From Sordaria brevicollis (lineage: Eukaryota; Ascomycota; Sordariomycetes; Sordariales; Sordariaceae): 64,000 bases of DNA. Of the stretch, positions 32,378 through 44,556 are shown one piece after another. The DNA lies in NCBI GenBank assembly GCA_033439795.1, contig JAUTDP010000008.1:620001-684000 (forward strand). Reading direction: 5' to 3'. Every line of letters begins with the position of its first letter. Within the stretch, counting starts at the first letter, position 1. The translations under genes and the position numbers were made by a program. Below the pieces are notes generated by a model. The model did no database searches. It saw only the letters and a program-made list of their open reading frames with translations, and was not told the DNA's origin.

Positions 32378-34900
32378 TGTTAGGAAGACCTGGAGTTGTT
32401 GGGCCGGGACAACAACTCTTGAGAGGTGGTGAGGTGAAGTGAGGTAAGAATGGGATGAAAGGAAAGAGAAAGAGAGAAGATGGGATGAACAGGTTGAAGT
32501 GGGATTTCAAATCCAACGGCGCCCGAAGCGGGCCACTCGGGACTCGGCGAGCGCTAGCAGATCTGCTGCCCGATGGCTGGGACGGCGGGGCGGCGGGGGT
32601 TCAGTGGGGCGCTGGCGGCCCGCGTGGTGGGTATTTGCTGACCGATGACCGATGCAGGATTCGGTGCTCTTTCCTCTTTTTCCCACTGGATGAATTTGAA
32701 AAGTTTTTCAACGTTCTTTCCAGTCCTTCTTTCTTTCATCTCCAACCTCCCGAGTCGAGAAATTCGAGTGTAGCCAGCTTAGGCGCAACATCTGACATGT
32801 GACACACTTTGGCGCATGTCTGCGGCTTTTTGGCGCGATACGAACCCGGCAGGCGCACATCTTCAATTCAGCTTGTGCACTGCTGACCATTGTGACCCGA
32901 TCGCCAATCCGGTCGCCGAGAGTTCCGATATCTGTTCGCATGTTAAGTGGCTGACCGCTGACAAACACCCTCCTCGTCATGGCATGGCATTTTCGCATGG
33001 ACTTGCCATTTCCGATTGTTCGGCATTGCTTTCATGACGTCTTTTCCGTGCTTCTCGAAGACGGTGTTCGGAATAGCGGCATAACACTCATTTCTTTTTC
33101 ATATTTTCTCGCCGGGCAATCCATACTTTGGACGACGGCATGGCCCGCTGATGCCGCTGATGTGCACAGGGATCCCACGACCCGGGAGTCAGGAACTCCG
33201 ACCACGGCGCCAGGAAGGACCGACAAATTAGGGACGGATCCAGGGAGAGGAGACGAGACGGATGGGTTTGATGTGACTTACTTTAGATAAACTGCCCAAC
33301 AACTGAAAGTTTGGTGAACTTACAGGAAGGGCAGAAAAAAAGAATGAGGTAAGTGAACCTCTGTGAGTGAAAAAAAAGTCGCTACTACAGGAGTTTGGCC
33401 AGGAAATGCTTTTGTGCTTTGGTACAATATAGCCCTTTGCCTAATAACTCCTGAATAATGAATCCTGACAACTCCAACCAACTCCGACCTATAATATCCA
33501 CAGCAATGATTCCATCCGTTATCCTACACTCTCTCCCGCCACAATAAGTCCACCAGAATCGCTTCGACCCCCCACACCCCGTCCGATACTTCCCTCCCTT
33601 CCCCTCCCTATATAGCCAAATCAGGGTCTCATCCTAACCGTCGACCCCTTCGTCGCGCTCGTCATGATCGAAGACGTGCTCTATCAGGCGATTAGCCTCA
33701 CGATCCAAACCCGAAGTTCCAAGGTGTAAAAAGGTCACTTACCCGCCGAGTGTTCCCGCCCATTGGAGTAAAAGAATTGGCAGTTGCCACTGTGTCCCAG
33801 GAGAATTCTAAACCCAATGTAGCAAGAATAAGGATCAAGACGGACGATGTGGCAGGGTTTAGTAGCAGGTCTTTTTATCTCTCACCATTGCATCTCAGGA
33901 GAGAGGTGTAAGGACCGTGACTTGGAACAGTAGATGTTCCTTCGATCATTTGCAGCACGTGTGGTGGAATTCGGTTGAGGGAGGAGGGTGTTGGTTGGGG
34001 TGGTGATGGGCCTGACATTGCTGTTTTATGTTATCGATGAGGATGAGTAACGGTGGTGGTGGTGGTGGTGAGCTGGAAGCGGTGCAATTGCTAAAGGCTT
34101 TGATGATCTTCAATGTCTTCCTGGTAGGTTCATTCTTTCGCCAACATTGGAGTTACCTTCGGGTTATATACCACAACCGCTCACGATAACATCCCAAGAT
34201 AGCGATGAAGGGCCATAACGACTTCACGACTCTGAGGCATCCTGAGCTGGAGGACGGCCGACGGACGGGTGAGGACACCCGACATTTCCCTGCTTTTTGA
34301 AAATTCCTCATAACCATGGCAGAGAAAGACAACCAAAACCAACAACAATAAGCCATGTGAGTGATGATCCCCTTCGGTGTAAGTTGAAAATGAGCCCATT
34401 CTGTTGTTCGCTCTCCGGTGGTTTCCCCCGTACTTCGCTTGGAGTTCAACCGGACGGGTAAGAATCGCAATGTTGAAAGCGTCGTCCACGTGGACGAGAC
34501 AATCTCAAGCATGGCATCTCTCAATGCTAGCCTCTCGAAAAAGGTACGACTATGACGGAATGCCTCTATGGGGGCTGCTTACGCCGGTCGCGTGTCCGGG
34601 TTGATCTGCCGGAGCAAAAAGCTGAGCAAAAAGCTGGCGTAGAAGATACGAAGCAGAGGACGCCTTACAAGACCTGAGACTGTTCGTCGTACTCTCCATT
34701 CTCCATGTACATAGAGAATCGCAAGGCAGAATCACGGGCGAACCATTTCCACGTCGACAATCCCCATGCCGTGCGGCTCAATTGGGTCTAGACCATTCCA
34801 TGAACCAGCCGTGTTGAAGGGGACCAAGGGGTCGAGGAGATAGAATTCTCGTCCGTTAGTGACGTAGGTGGTACTGGAAAGGAAGGGAGATCGACGGTCA
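32378..34900. other. 2.5-kb region left of the transposon relic
   Basis: Promoter of the DOMON-b561 gene on the left. The remaining sequence has normal base composition (not RIP-like) but no coding signal that I can support. A (GGT)n tract of about 18 bases begins near 34052. Confidence 0.4.
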
Positions 34901-34944
34901 GGGGTCCCCATTATGTCGGGTTCAGGGTCCTGTTCGAAATCTCA

Positions 34945-35013
34945 CCCCGTTCCCAAACTCAAACGCCTGTGCAGTCTTGGCGGGAGGGGGTATGTGCGCG
35001 CACACACAACAAC
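34945..35013 (+). repeat. left inverted repeat core of the RIP-mutated element
   Basis: Sixty-nine bases that match the reverse complement of 39311-39379 at 68 positions; the single difference is A at 34992. The repeat is GC-rich, retains many CpA/TpG steps, and ends in the palindrome TGTGCGCGCACA. Confidence 0.95.
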
Positions 35014-35158
35014 AACACATCTTCGTAAAAATCGTAAAACTTATTCGTTTTCAATCATTTCTATACAAAATCGAAGCCTAACGATTGCATTTTCATTCTA
35101 GAAAGTAAATAAACTATTATCGCTACTATCCTTAATTATTTTTATTATTTTTATTACA

Positions 35159-37830
35159 ATACCGCCCAAATTTATCCTTAGAACCCAGCCCAAGAAGTAT
35201 ACTCGTCGTAATAATACTACTTCGGTCTATTTTAACGAGGATTAAATTAATTTTAGAACCCCATTAATTCTATAATACGTATCTACCCGCCTTAAAAAGA
35301 AGAATCGTACTCTAATTAAAATAAAGGAGGCTATCGCCGGTCTATTTAAAAAGGCCACCCCTAAGAAGAAAGCTACCCTTAAGAAGAAGGTTACCCTTAA
35401 AAAGAAGGTTACCCCTAAGAAGAAGCCCGCCGCTACTACTAAGAAGGGGAAGGAGAAGGTTAAAAACCTTACCTTAAAATTAGAAATAGAAGTCGAAACC
35501 AATAGCGAACCGCTACCCTCTTCTCCTCCTAAGCCGACCGATAAATTTATCGAACTATCTAGCAATATTAAAGACTTCTTTAATTTCAACAATAAAGACG
35601 AATAAGAATTCCCTATTCGGTTAACCCCTAAGAAAATAATTACTAATATATCTTTTATTTATTTTAAAGATAATAATAATAATTTTACTTCTTCGGTTAA
35701 ATAGGCTATAACCTTCCCCTCGAAAATAAACCGGCGCTATAAAGTTATTACCCTCCTTTTAAAGCCTAATAAACCTATTTATTTATTATTTATTTAAGTA
35801 GAATTTATTATAATTAGGTTATATATTATTAACGTACGTAATAAACCCCCTCTTATTTAAAATTACAACGCGTATAAAGAAGTAAAGGTTAAATTGGAGA
35901 ATAGGGAGCTTTATATATAGCGGTTTAATACATTTCTATTAAGGGAAATTCGAATATTATAAATAAGTTATATATAGGAGGTTATCGAAGATATTACGGC
36001 CGTTAATATTAAATAATAAATTATATTATATAATATTATATATAATATTATTATTTACGATAATAATAATAGAAACCGTATTATAGTATATATTTATACC
36101 ATAATAAGTAGCCTTTTTACCAATAATTATAATAAATTCGATTATAATTCTATTATAAAATCGTATATTTACTATACGGCCTAATATAGCGTATTTATTA
36201 TTATTTTTAAATTTTACTTAATTAAATTACTTATTAGCGACCTTATACAATTATAATTATCCCTTATTCTTATAATTATAGAATTATTAATACTTATTCC
36301 CTTTTACGGCTTTACGAATCCTTTCGTAATTATATAAACGGCTATTCTTATTATATAATTATTTCGAACTTTATATACCCCCGGTAATAATACTATAAAG
36401 AAGCCGCGGCGGATAATTATAAATATTATATTAAAAGAAGTATATAAAACTAAATTAGCGGATAAAAAGGAAGAAGCGCTTATTAATTAAAAGCTACACT
36501 AACTAATATATATAATATTTTTATAAATATAAATTTATAATTTCGGTTTTAAATATAAAAATTATAATAAAACCATCGAATATTAACTATATTACATTAT
36601 CGAAGGTAAAAAAAACTATTACAACCTCTCCCTTAAATAAGTCGGTAAATAGGCGCGCGCGATTTAATTGGGAAAGGTTACTACTATTAATCCGCCCGCA
36701 AATATTTTAGAAGAAATACTTAAATAAAATACTATTATTAACAATACCAATATTAATAATAGCGGCGCTAATATATCGAAATTTTATAAACGTAATAGCG
36801 GCGTTAATATTAACGTTATAAATAATATAAATAATAATAATAATAATGCTAATAATATAAATACCCTTAATCTTTTATAAATAATATTAAACGAATTTCG
36901 AAACCTTTTATTTAATTATAATAAGCTAAATAATTATCCTTCATACCCTCCCCTATATTAATCGCTACCGCTATACTATAACTATAATTATTACTTCTTT
37001 AATTATTATTACCTTCCCCTCCTATTAATATATATTAATAGCTTTATAGCTATTAAATTTACTATTAGCGCTACATTTATAGCAACTATTAATTTAATTA
37101 CTATTAATCGATTATTCTTACTACTAAATAAGGTAATAACGGTCGAATTTATAAATATTATATTTAATTACTTTATAATTTCATTTTACAGGGAGCCTAT
37201 TAATTATACGACTTTAGCAGTAAAGCGCGCCGCCGCGGTTATAATTAATTTACCGCCATCGTTATATACTAATATAATTCCCCTCTCCGCTACGTATTAA
37301 ACCCCGCTATTAATAGTACCACTATTTATTACCAACGACAACGAAATTATCGATTTTATAATTACGCTATCTTCGCCACTACTACCTATACCGCTTAGTT
37401 ATATAATAAAAGAATTAATTATAGAATTTTTTAAAATTTTTTACCGGATATATTACATTGGGTATATAATAGAGGTTAGGCGGGTATATAAAACATTAAT
37501 AGAATTGCGTAATAAATTACAATACCCGCGGTCGTTATACGATATATTAGCGTTTAAAAATTAATTAATAGAGTAATATATTACGTTAGGGTTTTCTCTT
37601 ACTCTTTATATTGCCTTTAGGAATAAAATTAAAGATTTCCTTAAAGAAGAATACGTTATATTCGCTATTTAAAATAATATTTATAATATACTACCCCTTA
37701 TTACTATTATACTCTTTAATTAATTAATATAATACTTTAAATATTTAAATTAATTATATACTATATACCGCTAGCACCGATACGACCGCGCTCGAATATA
37801 GAATTATACAAACCCTTACCTCTATAGTTA
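35159..37830 (+). pseudogene. RIP-degraded long open frame of unknown family in the transposon
   Basis: One reading frame can be followed for about 890 codons from ATACCGCCCAAATTT (ATA perhaps from ATG by RIP) to near 37830. Points checked at 35288, 36422, 37202 and 37502 are all in the same phase, and the interruptions seen are TAA or TAG, as expected when CAA, CAG or TGG are mutated. The first 150 codons encode a basic Lys-rich region with five copies of a (K)KK[AV]T[PL]-type repeat, such as ATPKKKATLKKKVTLKKK, followed by an acidic stretch. Later parts are not recognisable to me. It is convergent with the transposase. It may be an accessory protein of the element or the product of a separate nested element. 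Confidence 0.55.
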
Positions 37831-38100
37831 ATAATATTATTACTAATAACGTTAATAACTAATAATATTTCGAATCGAATTATAAAGAAAGAGGGGGGTT
37901 TCTAACGTTTTAATAATATTATATAAATAATTACTAATTCTAACTCTAATATTAAATTTAATATATTTTAGTACCCTAATAAATACTCGTTATTATAATA
38001 TATAATAAAATATACGTATTCTTTTTTATCCTCCTTCCTACCTCCTCCTAATTATTATACTACATTACTTATACTCTACCAATTCGCTAGCGTATATTTA

Positions 38101-39120
38101 CTAATAATCCTTATTAAAATTATTAAATTTATTTATTACTAATTTCGCATTCTTATAATAATTACGGATTTATTATATATACGCCCCTATATTAAACGCT
38201 ATTTTTTTTAAAAAGTCGGGGAAATCTTCTTCTATAATATTATTATTACCTTCATTACGGTATACCCTCTTAAATTGCCGCTTAAAATCGTTAAAGTATA
38301 CCTCTATAAAGTTAAACTTAAAAGAGTACAGCGGTAAATATTATAATAAAACCCCCTTCTAAGTATACGCATATTGGAATTAAGCTTAAAGGTATTAATT
38401 AACATTATTTATTATTAAAATACTATTACAATTAGGAAATGGATTTATATTTAGTAATAACCTTTCTATTATTTATTCCTAAAAATTAGTAGAATTCGTT
38501 ATACCCTAGAATATTAATAAATTGAGTATATTATTTATATTAATAATTAAAAGGAAGTAATACCGCTTACTATATTCGAATCGGTTAGAAACCGTCGCGA
38601 TAGCGCCCTTAGGCGCCTAGCCAATATAACGAACTTTATCCTTTCGATCCGTATTAAATTTATTATAAAATACGAATATCTTTGCAATAAATAAGAATAT
38701 TTTTATATATTAATTTACAATTAAAACGGGGGATTATTATAATATTTTAAAATAGAATCGTTTTTTTTTCTATTTATTTTATCGGAGATATCTTTATACA
38801 ATCTCCTTCGAAATATATACATTATATTTATCGGTTAAAAAGGTATAGATTTTATCGAAGTATAAATCGGGTTTTATAATAAGAAATTTTATAACTTTCT
38901 ATAATATCGATTAATATAATATTTATTATATAAATAATATAGTAAACGTATTTCAAATACCTATATTAAAAGTTTTTTAACGTTTTAGGGTACTTTCGAA
39001 GGTAGAAATACTTTACTAATATCTTTAAAGGTACTCTTATACTTCTAAATACTCTTTATAAAAATATTAACGGCGGTAGTAATTTCATTAGGGTATTCGT
39101 TATTTACCAATATTATTATA
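38101..39120 (-). pseudogene. RIP-degraded DDE transposase (IS630/Tc1-mariner type)
   Basis: On the minus strand, one frame with RIP-type stops keeps the landmarks of fungal DDE_3 transposases in order: PDLYFDKIYTFLTDKYN and YISKEIV (helix-turn-helix region), DRKDKVRYIG.APKG, NPFPNCNSILIINN (second catalytic Asp block), YLPLYSFKFNFIEVYFNDFKR (corresponding to the LPPYSPDFNPIE block) and the C-terminal YYKNAKLV. The second catalytic Asp now reads Asn, consistent with G-to-A change, so the copy is inactive. Near 38950 the N-terminal part appears to change frame, so an intron or small indel may lie there. Stop codons are frequent. Confidence 0.75.
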
Positions 39121-39310
39121 ACTAATACCTTTTAACGGATATTTAAGTAGCGCATTATATCGATAATAATAAAAAAGATAACGTAAATACTAAAAATAAT
39201 AGATATAATATTATTACATTAATAAACGGTTTTTTTGCAGCGGTTTTGGCCAGTTTTAATGATAATCGATGGTGTTATTTTATCAAAAATCAAAAAAGTG
39301 GCCAGTTTGC

Positions 39311-39379
39311 GTTGTTGTGTGTGCGCGCACACACCCCCTCCCGCCAAGACTGCACAGGCGTTTGAGTTTGGGAACGGGG
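39311..39379 (-). repeat. right inverted repeat core of the RIP-mutated element
   Basis: Reverse complement of 34945-35013 with one mismatch (39332). On its inner side a nine-base word GGCCAGTTT occurs twice (about 39249 and 39301), possibly transposase-binding repeats. Confidence 0.95.
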
Positions 39380-39435
39380 GAAGCGGCCCGTGGGGTTTTT
39401 CGCAGGGAAACCCCAATTCGGGGGCATGGTCCCCT

Positions 39436-41133
39436 AAAAAGCTTCGCGATGGCACGCTGCATGTCAGCATGAAGGGTCCTGGAAAGCTGACTGATTGGGT
39501 GGGAAAGATGCTTATCTGGCCGGCAGCACCCGATAAGGGTCTTTCAGCTCCCCGTGACCCAACCACTCTAGGCTGCAATTGGCGATCTGAGGTCTTCCGT
39601 TGAAGGCGTCCTCTGTTGGGCCGTCAAAGTTCCTGGGAATCAAGGAAGTGAAGAGAAAAGTCGACCCATTATGGCGTAGATGAGGAATTGGAAAAATCGC
39701 AGCCTTCCCTGTGCCGAACACGCGATGCCATTTTTCGAATCGCCCATGGATTGACGGATGCCATTTTCCACGTTGCCGCCATATCCTTGAAGTGAGGAAC
39801 AAATCTCCAGCGGAAGAACGGGGTCGCGTGGTGGTGTGGTGTCAAGGGAGAAAGTCAATGATCGATTGATTGTGCTGCTCTGCGCATCTGGCCGTGGTTG
39901 TGTCAGTTGGATCGACATCGCGAGGTTGTTGAGCAGACTGGAGGTACTTGCCTCCCTGAACTCTTGAGTGAGAAAGGTCAGTCAGCATCAACGCAGACGG
40001 AGCAAGATTCGTCTCTCGTTCTTCCGACACAGCAAGTTGCAAAAGGGACAAGGCAGGCGACGTGTGAGATGTTGCAGAGTGTCTCGTCTTTCAGTTGGCA
40101 TTCCTCGCCCCTTCCTTATTATATAGCACACTTCAATCCCCGATATCGGCCACTCCACTTACGCACCTTCCCTCTCACTGTTTCTGAATTGACAAGGCTT
40201 TTAAAGGTTCTTTCCGTCCAAACGAAAATTACACAGGGTGTTACTACCAGTATAGCGCTCCCCAACCATTTCCCTTTTTGAGATTGGAAGGTGCTCGGCG
40301 CCGACCCTCCAGGGCAGTCCGAGAGGCATATGGGGAAAGAACAACCACCACAGCTGTTCATCATCAGTCCTGGAAGTGACGAGTTGAAGCATCCAATGTG
40401 CTCCCTCTTTTCTCTGCCCACGGAAAAGCTGGCTTCTCGAGAAAGCGACAAACTTCATTGTCTCGACAGAACATACCCCGTCTCACTTGCAATGCCTCAA
40501 CTCGTTGGGTCGACCATGAAGACTCCTACTTGGGCATTCTTCAGCGCCACCTTGCCAAAGGCTTCTTTTTCTCATATCTGGTGTTTCTCCATTCTCCATC
40601 CTGTCTTTCAGCAGTATCAAGAAACATCGGAGATTTCATCCACATTTACTTGAGGCATGGACAATATCTCTTCGCTTCCCCGCCATGGCCATATCCGATT
40701 TCCTTTCCAGTGCTTTCTTACCATATGTCGGTACAAGTGTTCGTGTTCAACAATAGCTAACAGGTTCCGAAAGTTCTAGAAATACATCAAACTCAACTGA
40801 GACTTGACAGCACTTCAAAAGCTCCGGTGAAGACGCAATGCGAGCCCGCCGCCCGAGCTGTTTGAAGGAGGGACGAGAGAATATGATGGTTTTTGTCCGT
40901 CAAGGCAAATATCAATTGCCCCATCATGCATCAACTCGGGAGGGACCGGACAAATCAAGAGACTCGCTCGCTTGACGAAGCTCATTGGTCATGGCTAGCT
41001 GCTTCTGCGCCATCGATACTACCTCTCCTCAGGCCTCAACCCCTCTCGAGATCAATCTTTCAAGGTTCGCGCAGCCCGCGACAGACTCCTCCTCCTTCAA
41101 AAGAAATTATCAACAACCGAACTCCGAAGTAAC
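39436..41133. other. region between the transposon relic and the NOD-like receptor gene
   Basis: Normal base composition, no family-like frame. The right part should be the promoter and leader of the receptor gene. Confidence 0.4.
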
Positions 41134-44100
41134 ATGGAGCCAGTCGGTTTAGGGCTGGGTGTCGTTGGGCTGGCAGGCATCTTCAAGAGCTGTGTTGAGC
41201 TTTTTGGCTATTTCTCTACTTACCGCTCATACGGCCACGACTACAATCTCCTCGACGCCAAGCTTCATGTTGAGAAAGCCGTTTTGCTGCAATGGGCAGA
41301 CCGCGTGCGCCTTCTCCACGAAGACTATGACCAACGACTCGACGATCCTGTCATTCGCGGAGCTGTCTTTCAAGTACTCGCCAGCATCATACACCTCCTG
41401 AGTGAAAGCACCTCTCTTCAACAGCGATATGGAATGAAGCAGCAGGATGGACCTCAACCTTCATCGAAGCCCTCGACCCAGGCAACTGGCGGATCTCTCA
41501 TGAAAAAGTTGATGGACGACTACAACGCCATGCAGGATCGAATGTCCCAGCAGAAAGCTACCACGTCTACCTCTAGCAAGTTGAAGTGGATCATAGCGGA
41601 CAAAGACAAATTCAACACCCTGATCAAACAGTTATCGGATTTCACCTCCAAGTTAGACGTCCTTCTTCCCGCACATTCATCCGAGCAAGCCGTCTCTCTG
41701 TTGGCGTCATTGGTGCGAAACGAGATGGCATCCATCTACAGAGAAAATGCAAAGGCGGCCCTTCAGCGAGCAACCGACGATCGCGTAGAAGCAAATGCTG
41801 TACTCCGGGAGGCTCGGGACCAAGATAGAGCCTTGAAGAGCCTGTGGTTCCGCTGTATGGGAGATAGAAAGGATAGTGTCTCATCTGCCCATGCTAACAC
41901 TTTTGAATGGGCGCTGAAACCCGCCTGCCAGGAGGTAGGAGGGGAAGGGGAATGGGACGATTTATCTGAGTGGCTTCAGTCCGGTGCAGGCATTTACTGG
42001 GTTTGCGGCAAGGCGGGCAGCGGAAAGTCTACGATGATGAAATACCTCCATGACAACCCCGACACGAGAACTCCCTTAAAGGCTTGGGCAGGAGACTTGC
42101 CCCTCACGGTCGCTTCGTTCTTCTTCCTGGGATTTGGAACGCAAGAGCAAAAATCCCTCGAGGGACTCTCTCGGGCCATCTTGTATCAGCTTATGGAAGC
42201 CGAATCGTCCTATTTACCTTCAGCCCTGCCACGGTTGTGGCAGGAGGTCAGGGCCAATGTTCATCAAGAGCCTAAGCCACCTTCAAGTGGAGAGCTGCAG
42301 GTTGCAACCGAGTTCCTAATGGAGAGGTTTCGTCCAAATCGCCGATTCTGCTTGTTCATTGACGGATTAGATGAGTTTGAGGGAAACTTCCACGATGCAA
42401 TCAGGTTGATCAAGGGTCTCTCCGCCAACTCAACAATCAAAATCATTGTCTCCAGTCGGCCTACAGCACTTTGCTACGACGCCTTTTCGCATGTGCCCCA
42501 GCTTCACATGGAAACCCTGACAGAAAAGGATATCAAAGAGTACATTCATGATGTTGTTGGGTCACACCCTTACATGGAGGCTCTTGACTCCTCTGGTGGA
42601 CACCGGCCGAGTCAAGTAACGGACAAACTCGTTCAAAAGGCTTCAGGTGTTTTTCTGTGGGTCATTCTAGCATGCCGATCAATTTTGGACGGGTTTGCAG
42701 CCCACGATACTATTGAGGAGTTATGCCAACGAGTCGACAATCTTCCCCCAGAGCTGGAGAGCCTTTTTGTGCACATGCTCAATAGTGTTGACCGTCGTTA
42801 TCATGAAAAGATGGCAAAGACCTTGAAGATAGTTCACATGGTGTCACAAAACCCTTACTGGCATTCTGATCGCCGTTATGAATACGGGTTGCCGACATTA
42901 GAACTCGCTTGTTTTGACCGGGACAACATGGACTGTACTTTAAATACACCACTGCAGAGCATTTCGACAAACGATGCACGAAAAATTTGCGCAACAACGT
43001 TGGCTAGATTGAGAAGCCGCTGTGGTGGTCTTCTACAAGCCAGGGATGGGCTGAAGCAGGGTTGTGTATTAAACAACTCGGAAATCCAGATCTGTTGGTG
43101 TCCGTTGGCAGAAGATTGCCCCCGCGTTTCGAAGCCAGACATGTCATCCGCGCCACTGAAAGGCAAACGTGAAGACTTCCCCGAACATTCCAGGATCACA
43201 TTTCTACATCGGACTGTCGTTGAATTTTTGAACAACGCGGGTGTGTGGGACCTTGGGCCGCTCCAAATATCAGATTCTGACTTTGCTCCGGCCTGCGCAA
43301 TACTGAGCATGGGGATGCAGTTGACGTATTTACGCTGCCGAAATGGAAGAAAGGCGACGGTCAGCTATGGGGAATTACTCTCGATTGACGACGAACCGCC
43401 CAATTGTGTTCTTCCGGTCCTTGCAAAAGTTGCGGATTGCTGGAGCTTGATGATCAAACAGGGACACTACAAAATCGAAGGTGCGGTGCAGGTGTGCCTC
43501 TCTCCCTTCCTCAGTTTATCTTATGATCGGTCATCACCTCAACTACTACTACTACTAGCGGTAGAATGTGACCTGCCAAATACCGTCAGCAGCATACTTT
43601 CTACTGCCACCGCCCGACCGCTGGACCCGTCGCTTTCCCCCTTTCCCTTGCTTGACCATTCTGTGAGGTCACCTCTCTTCGTACTGCTCAATTATAGAGA
43701 TGTAGTCATATTTAAGGAGAATCACGCCAGATTCCGGTCTGCCAGTTACTTGGTGTCGCATGGCTTTTCCCCAAACGAAGTTTTCGTCAACGAGCAGGGA
43801 CTTTTCACAACACCTTGGAAAGAGCTTATTCTGGTTGGGCAGCACCTCCATCGATGTCCGCATCACATTTCTACTGTCGGTAAATTACCACCCGAGGCCA
43901 TGTACCAATTCGCAGGATTTAGGGTACCGACTTTTCGCCTCATGATGCTCTTCATCGAGCATGGAGCAGAGCTGGACAATCCTCTTCCGGGGATACCGAC
44001 TATGGAGGAGTTCTTCGAAGATGAATTCTCTTATATTCTCTCTGAGGATCCTGCCCACGATGGTAAGCCCAATGTGTCATTGGCCCATGACTCACACTCA

Positions 44101-44556
44101 GGATATCCCCCGATGGCAGGATGGAGCGTTTACACAGCATCTGACTTGCGAGTTTCCCTGTAGGTCCTGAAGTACAATCGGAATGGTACGACATGATCAT
44201 GGCCCAAGTGCCCAGAATGCGCCAGCTGAAGAATGAAATTATGGCAACCATAGCAGAACGCAGAAGGTATGACTAAAACTTACTTGTCTGTTACTGGAAT
44301 AAAGATACTAACACGTCGTTCTATCATCAGAATCATGGCGGCCGAAGCGCTTGCATCTTGTGAAGCTTCAGAACATGACAAGGCAACCGGCTCTCAACTT
44401 GAGGGCAAGAAAGACAACGTCAAGTATTTTATCGGCTACGACGTCAATCTTAAAGCCATACAAGACGCATCGTGGTGGCTTGTACTTCTCGTCATACTGG
44501 GCCTGAGTATGTACCTGCACCCGGGTGTAATGAAGCAGGCGGACTCGAAGGCATGA
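41134..44556 (+). CDS. HeLo-domain NOD-like receptor (STAND NTPase) with C-terminal membrane segment
   Basis: Candidate incompatibility or cell-death receptor. Three exons: 41134-44062, 44164-44266, 44331-44556; 1085 aa. Residues 1-200 form a HeLo domain (VGLAGIFKSCVELFGYF, then YGHDYNLLDAKLHVEKAVLLQW), the membrane-damaging module of Podospora HET-S. An NTPase follows: Walker A GKAGSGKST at 292-300, Walker B CLFIDGLDEF at 406-415, and an IIVSSRP sensor-like motif. Downstream come the winged-helix-like region typical of fungal NACHT proteins (FLHRTVVEFL), then Leu-rich segments reminiscent of degenerate ankyrin repeats (LLLLAVECDLPNTVSSIL, MLFIEHGAELD). Without the last two introns the frame stops at 44163. 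Splicing (GTAAGC/CTGTAG and GTATGA/ATCAG, branch ATACTAAC, phases consistent) adds a tail with one strong hydrophobic helix, WWLVLLVILGLSMYL, at 1059-1073. Ligand and partner are unknown. Confidence 0.9.

Larger units (their letters stand above)
34901..39434. mobile_element. RIP-mutated DNA transposon with terminal inverted repeats and two convergent relic genes
   Basis: Between about 35100 and 39229 the sequence is extremely AT-rich, with CpA and TpG almost absent while CpG remains, which is the mark of RIP. Outside these limits composition returns to normal abruptly. Inverted repeats lie on both sides: a 69-bp core (34945-35013 and 39311-39379), with weaker inverted similarity extending outwards to AGGGGnCC at 34900 and 39435. 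If the ends are there, the flanking dinucleotides are CA and TA, compatible with a decayed TA target duplication of the Tc1/mariner type. Inside are a plus-strand frame (35159-37830) and a minus-strand DDE transposase (38101-39120), annotated separately. The element limits are inferred, not proven. Confidence 0.75.

Noticed and set aside
35242..35592. 116-codon minus-strand hydrophobic frame inside the AT-rich island
   Set aside because: It is the antisense of the Lys-rich start of the degraded plus-strand frame; AAG/AAA repeats read backwards give Phe/Leu.
35100..39229. AT-rich island as a centromere or mitochondrial DNA insertion
   Set aside because: The selective loss of CpA/TpG with CpG kept, plus a readable transposase and flanking inverted repeats, fits a RIP-mutated transposon better.
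39235..39603. 122-codon plus-strand frame across the right inverted repeat
   Set aside because: It starts in the element's terminal sequence and spans the repeat boundary; the mirror frame at the left repeat is equally uninformative.
44269..44556. Separate small gene with one transmembrane helix downstream of the receptor
   Set aside because: The frame upstream of 44331 is intronic; donor, branch and acceptor signals and phase join it to the receptor gene as its last exon.
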